NCBI RefSeq assembly: GCF_010378095.1
Contig: NZ_WNJL01000011.1
Span: 204,940 to 268,939, forward strand
Length of the DNA stretch: 64,000 bases
Direction: 5' to 3'
From: Acidithiobacillus ferrianus
Lineage (GTDB): Bacteria; Pseudomonadota; Gammaproteobacteria; Acidithiobacillales; Acidithiobacillaceae
In this document: in pieces, positions 35,016 through 44,184 of the stretch
Numbering within the stretch: position 1 is the first letter of the stretch
Layout of the letters: the number at the start of each line of letters is the position of its first letter
Position numbers and translations under genes: made by a program
Notes under the pieces: model-generated
What the model was told of the DNA's origin: nothing
Database searches by the model: none
Seen by the model: the letters and a program-made list of their open reading frames with translations, nothing else

Positions 35016-35284
35016 GCTTCCTCACCGAAACGATCCGCCGCGAGTTCGAGCAAGGCGGCGGCACAGGCCTGCTCTCCCTCACCGTCCGTTTCCAAAGTCA
35101 AGACCGTCCCTTGTGCCGCGGCGAGCGTCATCAACCCCATGATGCTCTTGCCACTCACCCGATGCCCATTCCGTTCCAGCCAAACCGCGCACGGATAACG
35201 CGCGGAAAGACTGACAAACTTGGCGGAGGGCCGTGCGTGCAAACCCAGCTGGTTGATGATGGGGTATTCTACGCGTAGGGTCAT
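35012..35284 (-). CDS. ptsH: Phosphocarrier protein HPr
   Basis: 90 residues. The catalytic histidine is in GLHARPSAKF near residue 16, and the regulatory serine in SGKSIMGLMTLAA near residue 47 is the expected target of HprK, which is encoded in the same block. GGAGAGG precedes the ATG. HPr receives phosphate from EI and hands it to EIIA proteins. Confidence 0.93.
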   Translation of the reverse strand: MTLRVEYPIINQLGLHARPSAKFVSLSARYPCAVWLERNGHRVSGKSIMGLMTLAAAQGTVLTLETDGEGEQACAAALLELAADRFGEEA

Positions 35285-35383
35285 GGGGCGCTGGCCTCTC
35301 CTTGGGCTACCGGAAACCGTGGTCGTGTACGATTTCTGAGCATAGCGCGCGGCGGCGCCCCGAGCCAGAGGCGGGAGCGCGGA

Positions 35384-35800
35384 TCAGTCCGGTGGCGACG
35401 CTTGGGCATCGCGATGCGCCAGGATATCCACAATGCCCTCCATCCCGCCCTCCATGGCCCCACGGCGGGCAGCCGCCAGCCCTTCACCGCGCCGCGACAG
35501 GGCACGCAGCAGCATGGCCAGATTCAAACCGCTCACCGCCGCCACCCGACCTTCCGGCAGTATGGCGGGGATAAGGTTGGCGGGGGTCGCGCCATAAAGG
35601 TCGTTGAGAATCAAGATGCCGTCGTCCTCTCCCAAATTCTCCAACAGACTCCACAAGCGGCGACGGCCCGCTTCCGGGGCCTGATCCGGGAGGACCTCCA
35701 GAACCACCAGCGCGGGCGGGAGCGTACCGAAAATATGCCGGAGTGCCGCCGCAAAGGCCTCACCCAGTCCCGCATGGGTCAGAAGCACAATGGTAATCAT
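35384..35800 (-). CDS. PTS EIIA domain of the mannose family
   Basis: 138 residues. The phospho-histidine is in LLTHAGLGEAF near residue 9 and the DLYGATPAN motif lies near residues 67-75, both typical of EIIA-Man. It stands alone, with no EIIB, IIC or IID genes, as in proteobacterial regulatory PTS loci. ATG overlaps the rapZ stop; the gap to ptsH is about 100 bases. Confidence 0.87.
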   Translation of the reverse strand: MITIVLLTHAGLGEAFAAALRHIFGTLPPALVVLEVLPDQAPEAGRRRLWSLLENLGEDDGILILNDLYGATPANLIPAILPEGRVAAVSGLNLAMLLRALSRRGEGLAAARRGAMEGGMEGIVDILAHRDAQASPPD

Positions 35801-36696
35801 GACAGCGTCTCGGTAATGTCGAGCTCCCGATGCTGCACCAGAACACGCTGCCCCATCCCCGCAAGCTCCTGGGCCAAAGCCTCCACCATGTACACACTGC
35901 GATGCTGACCGCCCGTACAGCCCAGAGAAACCGTCACATAGTTTCGATGCTCCTGCGCAAACGGCGCGAGCCAGCCCTGCAGAAAAGCTCGCAAGGAGTG
36001 AAAAGCACTCACCGCCTCCGGCGACCGGGCCAAAAAATCGCGGACCGCGACATCCCGCCCGGTGAGTCCCCGCAACGCAGGATCGTAGTGGGGATTGGGC
36101 AGCGCGCGTAGATCGAAAACAAAGTCGGAATCCAGAGGAATGCCCTTTTTATAGGCAAAGGATTGCAGTAACAGGACCAAGCCCCCGTAGTGCCGCGACG
36201 CCAGACTCCACGCCTGGACCCGCAGGCGCAACTGATGCGTATTGATCTGCGAGGTGTCCAGTCGTTTGTCCGCGACATCAGCCAGGAGTTGCACCATCTC
36301 GCGTTCACGTCGCAACACCGTGAGCAGTGATTCGCCCAGCGCGGGCGCCAAATCGTCCGTAAGAGGATGACGTCGGCGCGTCTCGCTGAAGCGGCGCAGC
36401 AATGTGCCCTCGTCCGCCTCCAGAAAGAGGATGCGCGGGCGCAGCGCATGGCGTTCGCGCAGTTCGATCAGGGCCTGAGGCAATGCCGCCAGGAATTCCC
36501 GGTTGCGCACATCGATACTCACGGCGGCGAGCATGGAACAGGCATCGCGCCGTGCGAGTTGACCACCAAAATCCACCAGCAAGGTAGCGGGCAGGTTGTC
36601 GACACAGTAGTAGCCCTGATCCTCCAACGCTTGCAGTACCGTGGATTTTCCCGAACCCGACAGGCCGCTGACGAGGATGAAATCTTGCTGCGGCAT
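35797..36696 (-). CDS. rapZ: RapZ (YvcJ-family) nucleotide-binding adaptor
   Basis: 299 residues. Walker A GLSGSGKST near residues 12-20, LPATLL, LRDPALRGLTGRD-type motif (PHYDPALRGLTG) near residue 213 and C-terminal VSLGCTGGQHRSVYMVE near residues 261-277. In E. coli RapZ binds small RNAs GlmY/GlmZ and glucosamine-6-phosphate and tunes GlmS; in others its partners are unknown. ATG 36696 overlaps the hprK stop (TGATG); a GTG one codon earlier is possible. Confidence 0.92.
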   Translation of the reverse strand: MPQQDFILVSGLSGSGKSTVLQALEDQGYYCVDNLPATLLVDFGGQLARRDACSMLAAVSIDVRNREFLAALPQALIELRERHALRPRILFLEADEGTLLRRFSETRRRHPLTDDLAPALGESLLTVLRREREMVQLLADVADKRLDTSQINTHQLRLRVQAWSLASRHYGGLVLLLQSFAYKKGIPLDSDFVFDLRALPNPHYDPALRGLTGRDVAVRDFLARSPEAVSAFHSLRAFLQGWLAPFAQEHRNYVTVSLGCTGGQHRSVYMVEALAQELAGMGQRVLVQHRELDITETLS

Positions 36697-37649
36697 CACG
36701 CTTCTCCAGCACTCCGTCTGACTTGCGCCTCAAAATCTGCCAGCATGTCGCCGCCGGACTCCTTCACATACTGACTGCGCGCCGCGGCCTCGACCAGCAC
36801 CGCCAGGTTGCGTGCCGCCGATACGGGCAAACGCAGCCGCGTCAATTGGGTTCCGAGGATGTCCATATGATCGACTTTGCCCTGCAGACGATCGATATCG
36901 GCCATTTCCATATCGCGCATATCCTTGATCTCGACCACCAGACGAATGCGTTTTGAACGCACGATGGCGGCCGCGCCAAAGAACTCGCGGATGTTGATAA
37001 TACCCAGACCGCGCACTTCCAGAAAATTACGCAACGGTGCCGGGCAGTGCCCAGTCAATACATTCGGCGCCTCGCGGATACAAAGCACACTATCGTCGGC
37101 CACCAGTCGATGACCACGGCTCACCAGTTCCAACGCCAACTCGCTCTTCCCTATACCCGCCTCACCCTGCAGGAGTAACCCCACCCCCAGCACATCGACC
37201 AGCACGCCATGGATCTGTTGGCGGGGTGCCAATGCATGATGCAGGTAATGTTGCACCTGGGCGAGCACCATCTTGGCACCCATGGATGTCGCCATCACCG
37301 CGATGTGACGGGACTTCAAATCCGCATAGAGACGATCGGCAAGGCTCTGCCCTTCGCAGACGATCAGCAATCGCAACTTGGCCGGCAGGAATTGCGCCGT
37401 GCTTTCCGGATGCGCCTCCAGATAAGCGAGTTCGCAGGCCCCCGCAATCTGCACCATATGCGGGCGAATGAAATTCAAGAAGCCGACCAGCGCCGCGCCT
37501 CCCACGTCATCCTCGGCCCATGGATCACCGGAAAGGCTGCCCTCCTCAGGCTGATGCAGGCATTGCCAGTGCAACTCGCTGTGCAGATCCGCGCAGAACT
37601 GACACAGACTGATGTGTCGCTCCAGTCCTCCGCTTTGCGCAAAAGTCAT
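36696..37649 (-). CDS. hprK: HPr kinase/phosphorylase
   Basis: 317 residues from ATG 37649. The N-terminal domain is followed by a P-loop GVLLQGEAGIGKSELALELV near residues 147-166, LVADDSV, and the HprK signature EVRGLGIINIREFFGAAAI near residues 205-223. It phosphorylates or dephosphorylates the regulatory serine of HPr. Starts at TTG 37673 and a GTG in between are also in frame. It lies between ptsN and rapZ; the presence of a full-length HprK marks this as the proteobacterial HprK-regulated PTS type. Confidence 0.9.
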   Translation of the reverse strand: MTFAQSGGLERHISLCQFCADLHSELHWQCLHQPEEGSLSGDPWAEDDVGGAALVGFLNFIRPHMVQIAGACELAYLEAHPESTAQFLPAKLRLLIVCEGQSLADRLYADLKSRHIAVMATSMGAKMVLAQVQHYLHHALAPRQQIHGVLVDVLGVGLLLQGEAGIGKSELALELVSRGHRLVADDSVLCIREAPNVLTGHCPAPLRNFLEVRGLGIINIREFFGAAAIVRSKRIRLVVEIKDMRDMEMADIDRLQGKVDHMDILGTQLTRLRLPVSAARNLAVLVEAAARSQYVKESGGDMLADFEAQVRRSAGEA

Positions 37650-37674
37650 GGCGCACACCGGTCCGCCACGCAAC

Positions 37675-38124
37675 CTACGCGGGACCTGTCAATATACGAA
37701 AAAACTCCGTGACCTCCGGAGTTTTCAACAGTGCCTCGCGGACTCCGTCCACAGTCAGCCTGGCGGCCAGCGTGGAGAGCATCTCGAGATGGGCGGTCGC
37801 TGCCGCTCTCGGAACCGCCACCGCGATGAAAATCCGCACGTCCACCCCGTCCGGAGCCGCGAAGGGGATACCCCGCGCGGTGCGCAACGCCGCGATGACC
37901 ACCCGATCCAGCCCCTCCAAGCGGGCATGGGGCAAAGCCACCCCGTGCCCGATACCAGTGGACCCCTGGGCCTCGCGATTTTGCAAGGCCGCAGCGATAC
38001 CTTGGGCGGACAAGCCGCTGGATTCCGCCAGCATCTCCGCCAGTACCTGCAGCGCGTCAACCGCGTCCGCCACGGGGGGATCCATACGAATGTTCGCCGG
38101 AGACAGGGGCAGGGCGATCATCAT
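37675..38124 (-). CDS. ptsN: Nitrogen-regulatory PTS protein EIIA(Ntr)
   Basis: 149 residues. The phospho-histidine lies in GIGHGVALPHARL near residues 57-69, followed by the fold of PTS EIIA type 2. PtsN regulates potassium transport, sigma-54 functions and others by its phosphorylation state. It sits directly after hpf and close to rpoN, the classical association. Confidence 0.92.
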   Translation of the reverse strand: MMIALPLSPANIRMDPPVADAVDALQVLAEMLAESSGLSAQGIAAALQNREAQGSTGIGHGVALPHARLEGLDRVVIAALRTARGIPFAAPDGVDVRIFIAVAVPRAAATAHLEMLSTLAARLTVDGVREALLKTPEVTEFFRILTGPA

Positions 38125-38130
38125 GGTCGA

Positions 38131-38472
38131 TCAGTCGGCTTCGGCTATGGCTGCCAAGCCCGTGGGATGGTCATTACGGCGATCCTGCAACTTTTCCTTA
38201 TAGCTGTGCACTTGCGCCTCCAACTTGTCCGCCACCAGATCGATAGCCGCGTACATGTCGGCATTGTGTACCTCGGCGTGGAAAATATGACCTGGTGCAT
38301 TGACGGTGATGTCCGCAACATTCACCAGATTTTCGTGGGGCAGGTGCTTCAGCACCGCCCGGGCATGGATGACGTGATCGAAATAGCGACCAAGACGCCC
38401 AATCTTCTCATCGACATAGTTTTTGATAGGGTCGGTCAAATCCAGGTGCTGCCCGGTGATGGTTATTTGCAT
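38131..38472 (-). CDS. hpf: Ribosome hibernation promoting factor (HPF/YhbH type, short)
   Basis: 113 residues. Opens MQITITGQHLDLTDPIKNYV, with later HIFHAEVHNADMYAAIDLVADKLEAQVHSYKEKL, the standard short HPF. It binds the 30S subunit and silences or dimerises ribosomes in stationary phase. ATG follows TAGGAG. It lies between rpoN and ptsN as in many gammaproteobacteria. TATAAG upstream on the minus strand may be a -10 box, but no matching -35 is seen. Confidence 0.93.
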   Translation of the reverse strand: MQITITGQHLDLTDPIKNYVDEKIGRLGRYFDHVIHARAVLKHLPHENLVNVADITVNAPGHIFHAEVHNADMYAAIDLVADKLEAQVHSYKEKLQDRRNDHPTGLAAIAEAD

Positions 38473-38588
38473 GGCGCTCTCCTACCTTAATTTCAGAGTG
38501 ACCGCTTATATGAGTCCTGCCCCGCTACGGGGTCCATCTCCAGTGTAGCGCCAACGGCGCCATCACAAAACCCTGACCGCCACCACGC

Positions 38589-40016
38589 TCAGAGCCGCCG
38601 GCGCTGGCTCGCGGGCGGGATGTTGGCGGCCTCCCGGTATTTAGCCACCGTCCGCCGCGCGATTTGGATGCCCTGGTCGGCGAGCACCTTGGCAATTTCT
38701 GCATCGCTGAGGGGGTTACGCGGATTTTCCGCCTGCGTCAGCTTGATGAGCAGCGCACGGATCGCCGTGGCCGAGGCCGAGCCACCACTGTCGGTACCCA
38801 CATGGCTGGAGAAAAAGTATTTGAACTCATAGAGACCGCGCGGCGTTATCATGTACTTCTGGTTGGTGACCCGAGAAACCGTCGACTCGTGCATGTCTAC
38901 CGCCTCGGCGATATGACGCAGAACCATGGGCCGCATGGATTCCGGTCCGTTGGCGAAAAATTCCTTCTGCCGCTCCACAATGGCCCGCGCCACTTTCAGT
39001 ATGGTTTCCTGACGACTCTGCAGGCTCTTGATGAACCAGCGCGCCGCATTGAGCTGGTCCTGAATATATTTGTGCGCCGCATCCTTTCCGCCCAACATGC
39101 CTGCGTAACGGCGGTTGATACGCAGCTTGGGCATCGCCTCGGGGTTCAGATCCACACGCAGGTGCTTACCGGTCCAACGCACGATCACATCGGGAATCAC
39201 GTACTCGGCGGCCTCCGTGCCCACATCTTCGCCCGGTTTGGGGTTCAGCGTGGAAATCAGCGCCATCGCCGCACGCAATGCCGTTTCATCAACACCCAGC
39301 GTCTCGCACAGACGCGGGTAATCGTGGCGCCCCAAAACCTGCAAATGATCCTTCACAATCCGCTGAGCCAGCAACACCGGCGCATCCGCGTCGATCATCT
39401 GCTGCAGTTGCAGCAGCAAACATTCACTGAGATCACGCGCGCCCACGCCCGGAGGATCGAAATCTTGCACCCGTCGCAATACGGAGAGCAGCGTCTCCTC
39501 AGAGACTTCCAGGGCGACGGCAAACTCTTCCAGACTTTCCGTCAGGTAACCACGCTCATCGATGGCATCGATGATCAACTCCGCCATATTGCGCTCGTCC
39601 GCACTGAAGTGTGTCATATCGGCCTGCCAACGGAGATAATCCTGCAGACTCTGGCTGTGGCTGTTGCGCGACTCGAAATCCGGCAGATCCTCGTCGGAAC
39701 CACCGCCGGAACTCGACGTCCCCAAGTCGAAGACATCGTCCCATTGACTATCCATGGGCAATTCGTCAGGCAGCGTATCCTCGGCAGCGAGATCCAGCTG
39801 CCGGTCTTGGGAAGAGGGCTCGACGGTCTCCGGGGCGGCTCCGGCCCCACCGCCCTCCTCCCCCATTTCCTCGTCGAGCAAAGGATTGCTTTCCAGCATG
39901 CTCTGAACTTCCTGCTGCAGGTCAACCGTCGACAGTTGCAGCAGACGGATGGCCTGTTGCAGTTGCGGGGTCATGGCCAAATGCTGGCCGAGCTTGAGTT
40001 CTAAGCCTTGTTTCAT
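38589..40016 (-). CDS. rpoN: RNA polymerase sigma-54 factor
   Basis: 475 residues from ATG 40016. Region I is clear at the N-terminus (LKLGQHLAMTPQLQQAIRLLQ), an acidic linker follows (about 55-110), the core-binding domain, the helix-turn-helix DMHESTVSRV near residue 368 and the RpoN box RRTVAKYREA near residue 454. An ATG at 40025 is three codons longer. It lies 4-13 bases after lptB, as is usual. It is the partner of the GlrR-like activator at 26392. Confidence 0.95.
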   Translation of the reverse strand: MKQGLELKLGQHLAMTPQLQQAIRLLQLSTVDLQQEVQSMLESNPLLDEEMGEEGGGAGAAPETVEPSSQDRQLDLAAEDTLPDELPMDSQWDDVFDLGTSSSGGGSDEDLPDFESRNSHSQSLQDYLRWQADMTHFSADERNMAELIIDAIDERGYLTESLEEFAVALEVSEETLLSVLRRVQDFDPPGVGARDLSECLLLQLQQMIDADAPVLLAQRIVKDHLQVLGRHDYPRLCETLGVDETALRAAMALISTLNPKPGEDVGTEAAEYVIPDVIVRWTGKHLRVDLNPEAMPKLRINRRYAGMLGGKDAAHKYIQDQLNAARWFIKSLQSRQETILKVARAIVERQKEFFANGPESMRPMVLRHIAEAVDMHESTVSRVTNQKYMITPRGLYEFKYFFSSHVGTDSGGSASATAIRALLIKLTQAENPRNPLSDAEIAKVLADQGIQIARRTVAKYREAANIPPASQRRRL

Positions 40017-40028
40017 GATTTCCAACGA

Positions 40029-40754
40029 TCAGATTTGAAACTGATCTCCCAGATAAACCTGGCGTACCATGGGGTCATCGACGATCTCCTGAGGTTTGCC
40101 AGCGGTAAGTACCTTGCCATCATGCAGTATATAGGCGCGTTCACAAATTCCTAAAGTCTCGCGCACGTTGTGATCGGTAATCAGAATGCCGATGCCACGC
40201 TCGCGCAGATCTTGTATAAGCCGTTGAATTTCTAAAACAGAAATGGGGTCGATACCGGCGAAGGGCTCGTCGAGCAAAATAAAACGCGGATTCATAGCCA
40301 GAGCCCGCGCGATCTCCACTCGCCGCCGCTCGCCGCCGGAGAGGCTGTGCCCCCGGGTATCGCGCAACGAATGGAGATGCAACTCACTGAGCAATTGCTC
40401 CAACCGTTCTTGCCGCTCCACCTTGCTCAGGGGTAACGTCTCCAGCACGGCAAGAACATTGTCCGCCGCGCTCATCTGGCGGAAAACCGATGGCTCCTGG
40501 GGCAGATAACCCAGCCCCATACGGGCGCGCTCATGCATGGGCAACATCGTGATGTCACGTTGCTGCAGAAAAATATGCCCCCGGTCGGGACGCACCAGAC
40601 CGACCATCATGTAAAAAGTCGTGGTCTTGCCAGCCCCGTTGGGGCCGAGCAGTCCCACCACCTCCCCCGCAGCCACCTGCACCGAAACATCACGCACTAC
40701 CACACGTCGCCGGTACATCTTGACCAGGGATTGCGCTTGTAACAAGTCACTCAT
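40029..40754 (-). CDS. lptB: LPS export ABC transporter ATPase LptB
   Basis: 241 residues. Walker [17 protein letters not shown] near residues 34-49, Q-loop, signature [15 protein letters not shown] near residues 138-152, Walker [14 protein letters not shown]. It powers LPS extraction from the inner membrane with LptFG (not in this window). ATG overlaps the lptA stop. Confidence 0.95.
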   Translation of the reverse strand: MSDLLQAQSLVKMYRRRVVVRDVSVQVAAGEVVGLLGPNGAGKTTTFYMMVGLVRPDRGHIFLQQRDITMLPMHERARMGLGYLPQEPSVFRQMSAADNVLAVLETLPLSKVERQERLEQLLSELHLHSLRDTRGHSLSGGERRRVEIARALAMNPRFILLDEPFAGIDPISVLEIQRLIQDLRERGIGILITDHNVRETLGICERAYILHDGKVLTAGKPQEIVDDPMVRQVYLGDQFQI

Positions 40755-41281
40755 GGCCTCCCACCACCAGCGGAGTGGTGGTCCGTCGCCGGATAGAAGA
40801 CCGACCGCACCCGCTTCCCGGAGGTGCCCGTAACCGCGGTTTTCTGATCCCGTAGAAAATAGGTGACTTGCTGACCGCTGACCTCGTTCTTTTCCTGCCA
40901 GAGATGGGCGTTGCCCATCAGTATGATTTCGCCACTGCCGGGTTTATAGATCAACGTGTCACCATAGCCGTGGCGCTGCGCGCTGGACATGGTGAAAGTG
41001 ACCGGACTACCTGTTGCCGTGGCCCGCTGGACCTTGCCGCCGACGGCGTCGATGGTGAGTTTGTCGGCATGCACGACCACGTCTCCCTGGGTCATGATCA
41101 CGTTCCCGGTATAGATGGCTTGTTGCCGCGGCTTATTCTCGCCCTGCAGGGTGTTGGCGCTGATATGAATGGGGCCTTTGCCCAGTCCCTGATCCGCAAC
41201 GGGTGCGGCGAGCGCGGTGACAGAGGCCGCCACGAGCAGAAGGGGCCAGAATCGTCCGGGGGTGACTCGCTTAAGGGGCAT
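40751..41281 (-). CDS. lptA: Periplasmic LPS bridge protein LptA
   Basis: 176 residues from ATG 41281. Signal peptide ([20 protein letters not shown]), then the OstA/LptA beta-jellyroll with [19 protein letters not shown] and [22 protein letters not shown] near residues 36-90. It forms the bridge between LptC and LptD. It overlaps the lptC end by 11 bases; ATG 41299 is an alternative start but would lengthen the overlap. Confidence 0.92.
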   Translation of the reverse strand: MPLKRVTPGRFWPLLLVAASVTALAAPVADQGLGKGPIHISANTLQGENKPRQQAIYTGNVIMTQGDVVVHADKLTIDAVGGKVQRATATGSPVTFTMSSAQRHGYGDTLIYKPGSGEIILMGNAHLWQEKNEVSGQQVTYFLRDQKTAVTGTSGKRVRSVFYPATDHHSAGGGRP

Positions 41282-41867
41282 ACACACCACGCACGTCATG
41301 CAAAATATTCACCTCTTGGGTTTTCACCGAAGCCCGGAAGCCCCTCCCGGTCATCCAGTCTTGGCCCCGCTCCAGCCTCACCGGCTCGCGGGACGTAATA
41401 ATGCCCGTTTGCGGATCATAGTGCACCTTTTCGGTGAGCATACGCGTACCCGGTTGCAAGGTGCCGATAACATTTCCCCACAGCGTAATCAAATGGCTGC
41501 GTCCATCCACCAAACCCTGATTGGCGCGCAGATGCATCCGTTGTCCGGGCTGGAAACGTTCAACGACCACCTGACTGAGTATGGTCTGGTTCACGCCGGG
41601 CTCATGATAGGCGGTCTGCGCGGTAGCCAGCAGATCCAGATTCCCGGTCGCGGTGTACTGACGCATGATCACATCTTCCACCGCCTGATCCCCTTTGTGG
41701 ATCTCCCCGCGCCAATCGATGTGCGGCTGCGGCAACGGGTGCCGCGGCCAGGACCACCACACCAGCGCCGCCAGCATGAGCAGTAGCACGAGCAGACCCA
41801 GGCTGGGCCAGCGAACGCGTGGTATCCTTTCAGAAATCACCCCGGAGCCGCCTGACTGCACGATCAT
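41271..41867 (-). CDS. lptC: LPS export protein LptC
   Basis: 198 residues from ATG 41867, which overlaps the kdsC stop (ATGA). One membrane anchor (WPSLGLLVLLLMLAALVWW) and a periplasmic LptC domain with MRQYTATGNLDLLATA and HLITLWGNVIGTLQPGTRM. It receives LPS from LptBFG and passes it to LptA. The frame is open 13 codons further upstream. Confidence 0.88.
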   Translation of the reverse strand: MIVQSGGSGVISERIPRVRWPSLGLLVLLLMLAALVWWSWPRHPLPQPHIDWRGEIHKGDQAVEDVIMRQYTATGNLDLLATAQTAYHEPGVNQTILSQVVVERFQPGQRMHLRANQGLVDGRSHLITLWGNVIGTLQPGTRMLTEKVHYDPQTGIITSREPVRLERGQDWMTGRGFRASVKTQEVNILHDVRGVYAP

Positions 41868-42406
41868 GGCGCCTCTCCGGCGGCCCTGGCGAGGATGGCC
41901 GGCCAATGGCCCTGCGCCCGCAGTATCAGTTCACAGAATTCGCGCACCGCGCCACGACCGCCCGGCAGGCTGCTCTGCCAATGGACCCGCCGTGCCACTT
42001 CGTGATGGGCATCGGCAGGCGCCGCCGCCAGACCGACACGGGTAAGAATGGGCAGGTCGATAAGATCATCACCCATATAAGCCACTGCGGCGTCATCCAG
42101 GTGCAGTGCGATTTTGAGCTCGGTGTACGCCAGATTCTTATCCGCGCAGCCCTGGTAGATACGCTTCACGCCCAGATCATGCGCACGATGGGCAACCGCC
42201 GGGGAGTACCGCGCGGTGATCATGGCGACCTCGATACGCCGTTCCTGCAGGAGCTTCATGCCATAACCATCACGCACATGAAAGGCTTTGCTCTCCTGAC
42301 CGTTATCGTCAAAAAACAAACGGCCGTCGGTCAGCACACCGTCCACATCCAGTACCAGCAAACGGATATGGGCGGCCATACTCAACAGACTGGCATCAAG
42401 CGACAT
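41864..42406 (-). CDS. kdsC: 3-deoxy-D-manno-octulosonate 8-phosphate phosphatase KdsC
   Basis: 180 residues. HAD-family motif I LLVLDVDGVLTDGRLFF near residues 16-32, motif II ITARYSP near 58 and motif III MGDDLIDLPIL near 115. It dephosphorylates KDO-8-phosphate in the KDO pathway for LPS inner core. ATG follows GGAG at 6 bases. kdsD lies upstream with a gap of about 42 bases. Confidence 0.93.
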   Translation of the reverse strand: MSLDASLLSMAAHIRLLVLDVDGVLTDGRLFFDDNGQESKAFHVRDGYGMKLLQERRIEVAMITARYSPAVAHRAHDLGVKRIYQGCADKNLAYTELKIALHLDDAAVAYMGDDLIDLPILTRVGLAAAPADAHHEVARRVHWQSSLPGGRGAVREFCELILRAQGHWPAILARAAGEAP

Positions 42407-42448
42407 AGGCGCTCCAGAGGCAGAAAAAATGCATGCTACACCGTGGGC

Positions 42449-43450
42449 TCACACAATACCCGCGCGCAACAAATCGTGCATGTTCAATGCACCGACCAGC
42501 CGCGCCTCGGAGTCGGTGACCAGCAGAGCGCCGATTCGGTTCTCTTCCATCAGGGCAAGGGCTTCGGCGGCCAGCGCCTCAGCCGCAATGGTCGTCGGTT
42601 GGGCGTGCGCCAACTCGGACATGGGTCGCTCCCAGAGGTCCTGACGCTGCGCAAAAGCACGGCGCAGATCGCCATCGGTGAAGATCCCCAACACCCGATC
42701 CTCGGCATCTACCACAGCCGTCATCCCCAATCCTTTGCTGCTGATCTCCAGCACCGCATCCCGCAGCGGCGTATCCGGCCGCACCCGGGGTAGCGCCGCG
42801 CCCTGGTGCATCACATCATGCACCCGCAACAGCAGGCGTTTGCCCAGACTGCCGCCGGGATGGGACAGGGCGAAATCATCCGCCGAGAAGCCGCGCGCCT
42901 GCAACAGGGCCATAGCCAGCGCATCCCCCATGGCCAGCGCCGCCGTCGTCGATGCCGTCGGCGCAAGATTCAGCGGACAGGCCTCGCGTGTCACACTACA
43001 GTTGAGATGCACGGCGGCGCTCCGCGCCAGGGTGGATTGCGGGTTGCCGGTCATGGCGATCAGGGGCACGGCGAGGCGTTTGACTACCGGAAGAATCGTG
43101 AGGAGTTCGGCAGTCTCGCCGGAATTGGAGAGGGCAAGCAGACAATCCTGTCGGGTCAGCATGCCCAGATCACCGTGACTGCCTTCCGCGGAGTGCAGGA
43201 AAAGGGCGGGGCTACCGGTGCTGGCCAGGGTCGCGGCTATTTTTTTGGCAATGATCCCGGATTTGCCCATTCCACTGACCACGATGCGGCCGGGGCAATT
43301 CAACAGGAGCGTGCAAGCCTCGACAAACTCGGCGTCAATGCGCGTTTCCAACGCCGCCACCGCCGCCGCCTCCAGGCGCAGCACCTCTCGCCCGGTGGCC
43401 AGCAGGCTTTCCACCGTCACGGCCGAGGGTTGCAGCCCCTCAATCCGCAT
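42449..43450 (-). CDS. kdsD: Arabinose-5-phosphate isomerase KdsD (KpsF/GutQ family)
   Basis: 333 residues from ATG 43450. SIS domain with VVSGMGKSGIIAKKIAATLASTG near residues 55-77 and ALSNSGETAE near 105, then two CBS domains (about 210-325). It converts ribulose-5-phosphate to arabinose-5-phosphate, the first step towards KDO. It overlaps the end of the small upstream gene by 11 bases. Confidence 0.93.
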   Translation of the reverse strand: MRIEGLQPSAVTVESLLATGREVLRLEAAAVAALETRIDAEFVEACTLLLNCPGRIVVSGMGKSGIIAKKIAATLASTGSPALFLHSAEGSHGDLGMLTRQDCLLALSNSGETAELLTILPVVKRLAVPLIAMTGNPQSTLARSAAVHLNCSVTREACPLNLAPTASTTAALAMGDALAMALLQARGFSADDFALSHPGGSLGKRLLLRVHDVMHQGAALPRVRPDTPLRDAVLEISSKGLGMTAVVDAEDRVLGIFTDGDLRRAFAQRQDLWERPMSELAHAQPTTIAAEALAAEALALMEENRIGALLVTDSEARLVGALNMHDLLRAGIV

Positions 43451-43718
43451 GGGCGGAATCCTGCTTCTGGATCGCCTCATAGACCGCACGGCAGTGAGGG
43501 TGTTCGGCCATGACCTTGTCTACATCCGCAAAGGATGCGGCCTGCAATAATTTCCAACATTTCAGGTTCTCGACCGCCAGCGCGTCAGGATGCTGGACAT
43601 ACCAACCGGTGCTTCCCTGCCGGGTCGTGACGCTATCCACCGGCCCCCGTGCCCACCACAGGAACAGGGTAAAGAGCGCGAGGGCACCAATAATCACCAA
43701 AGCGTAAACCATCTTCAT
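43440..43718 (-). CDS. Small membrane-anchored protein of unknown function
   Basis: 92 residues. One N-terminal membrane segment (VYALVIIGALALFTLFLWWA), then a soluble part with two cysteines (LKCWK and HPHCRAVYE) and the motif WYVQHPDALAVENLKCW. The tail resembles EexN-like or other small envelope proteins only vaguely; no family is claimed. Overlap with kdsD suggests cotranscription with LPS precursor genes. Confidence 0.6.
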   Translation of the reverse strand: MKMVYALVIIGALALFTLFLWWARGPVDSVTTRQGSTGWYVQHPDALAVENLKCWKLLQAASFADVDKVMAEHPHCRAVYEAIQKQDSAHAD

Positions 43719-43749
43719 AATATCGCGGCAAACCTACCAGGTAACAGGG

Positions 43750-44184
43750 TCAAACTTCTTCTTGGTATTGCTGATTCAGCAACCGCACCAACCGCCCTTC
43801 CCGCATCACGATGTCGGCCAGCAGCGCGGTGCTCAATGCGGCCCATAGCGCGCGCAACGCGGCAAGATCGGCCCCATCGCTGAACTGGCCGACCACTTCA
43901 CCGACTTTTTCCAGCGCTTCGCGGGTTTGCAGACTCGTGCTCAGGGCATGCTTGATCTGCTCACGAGGATGCGGGATCCAACTCCGGTCACTTCCATAAG
44001 CACGCAAACGCTCGCCAAAATCGAGCACCCGCTTACGTAACTTGCCCGACAATCCGATCTGGGTGCTGCGCATCTCTCCCCAGACCGCCAGATCCATGAG
44101 CAGGCCCCACTCCCGCCGCCAGCGATCGCGCAGATCCGCCTCCAAACGAACGGCGGTCTGCACCGCCAAAGGATCAAAGCCCAC
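43750..44184 (-). CDS. Hypothetical helical protein
   Basis: 144 residues from GTG 44184, rich in predicted helix (RLEADLRDRWRREWGLLMD, LRKRVLDFGERLRAYG). No membrane segment or catalytic motif is seen, and I do not recognise the family. It overlaps the murU end by 11 bases, which argues for a real gene in the same operon as amgK-murU. Confidence 0.55.
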   Translation of the reverse strand: MGFDPLAVQTAVRLEADLRDRWRREWGLLMDLAVWGEMRSTQIGLSGKLRKRVLDFGERLRAYGSDRSWIPHPREQIKHALSTSLQTREALEKVGEVVGQFSDGADLAALRALWAALSTALLADIVMREGRLVRLLNQQYQEEV

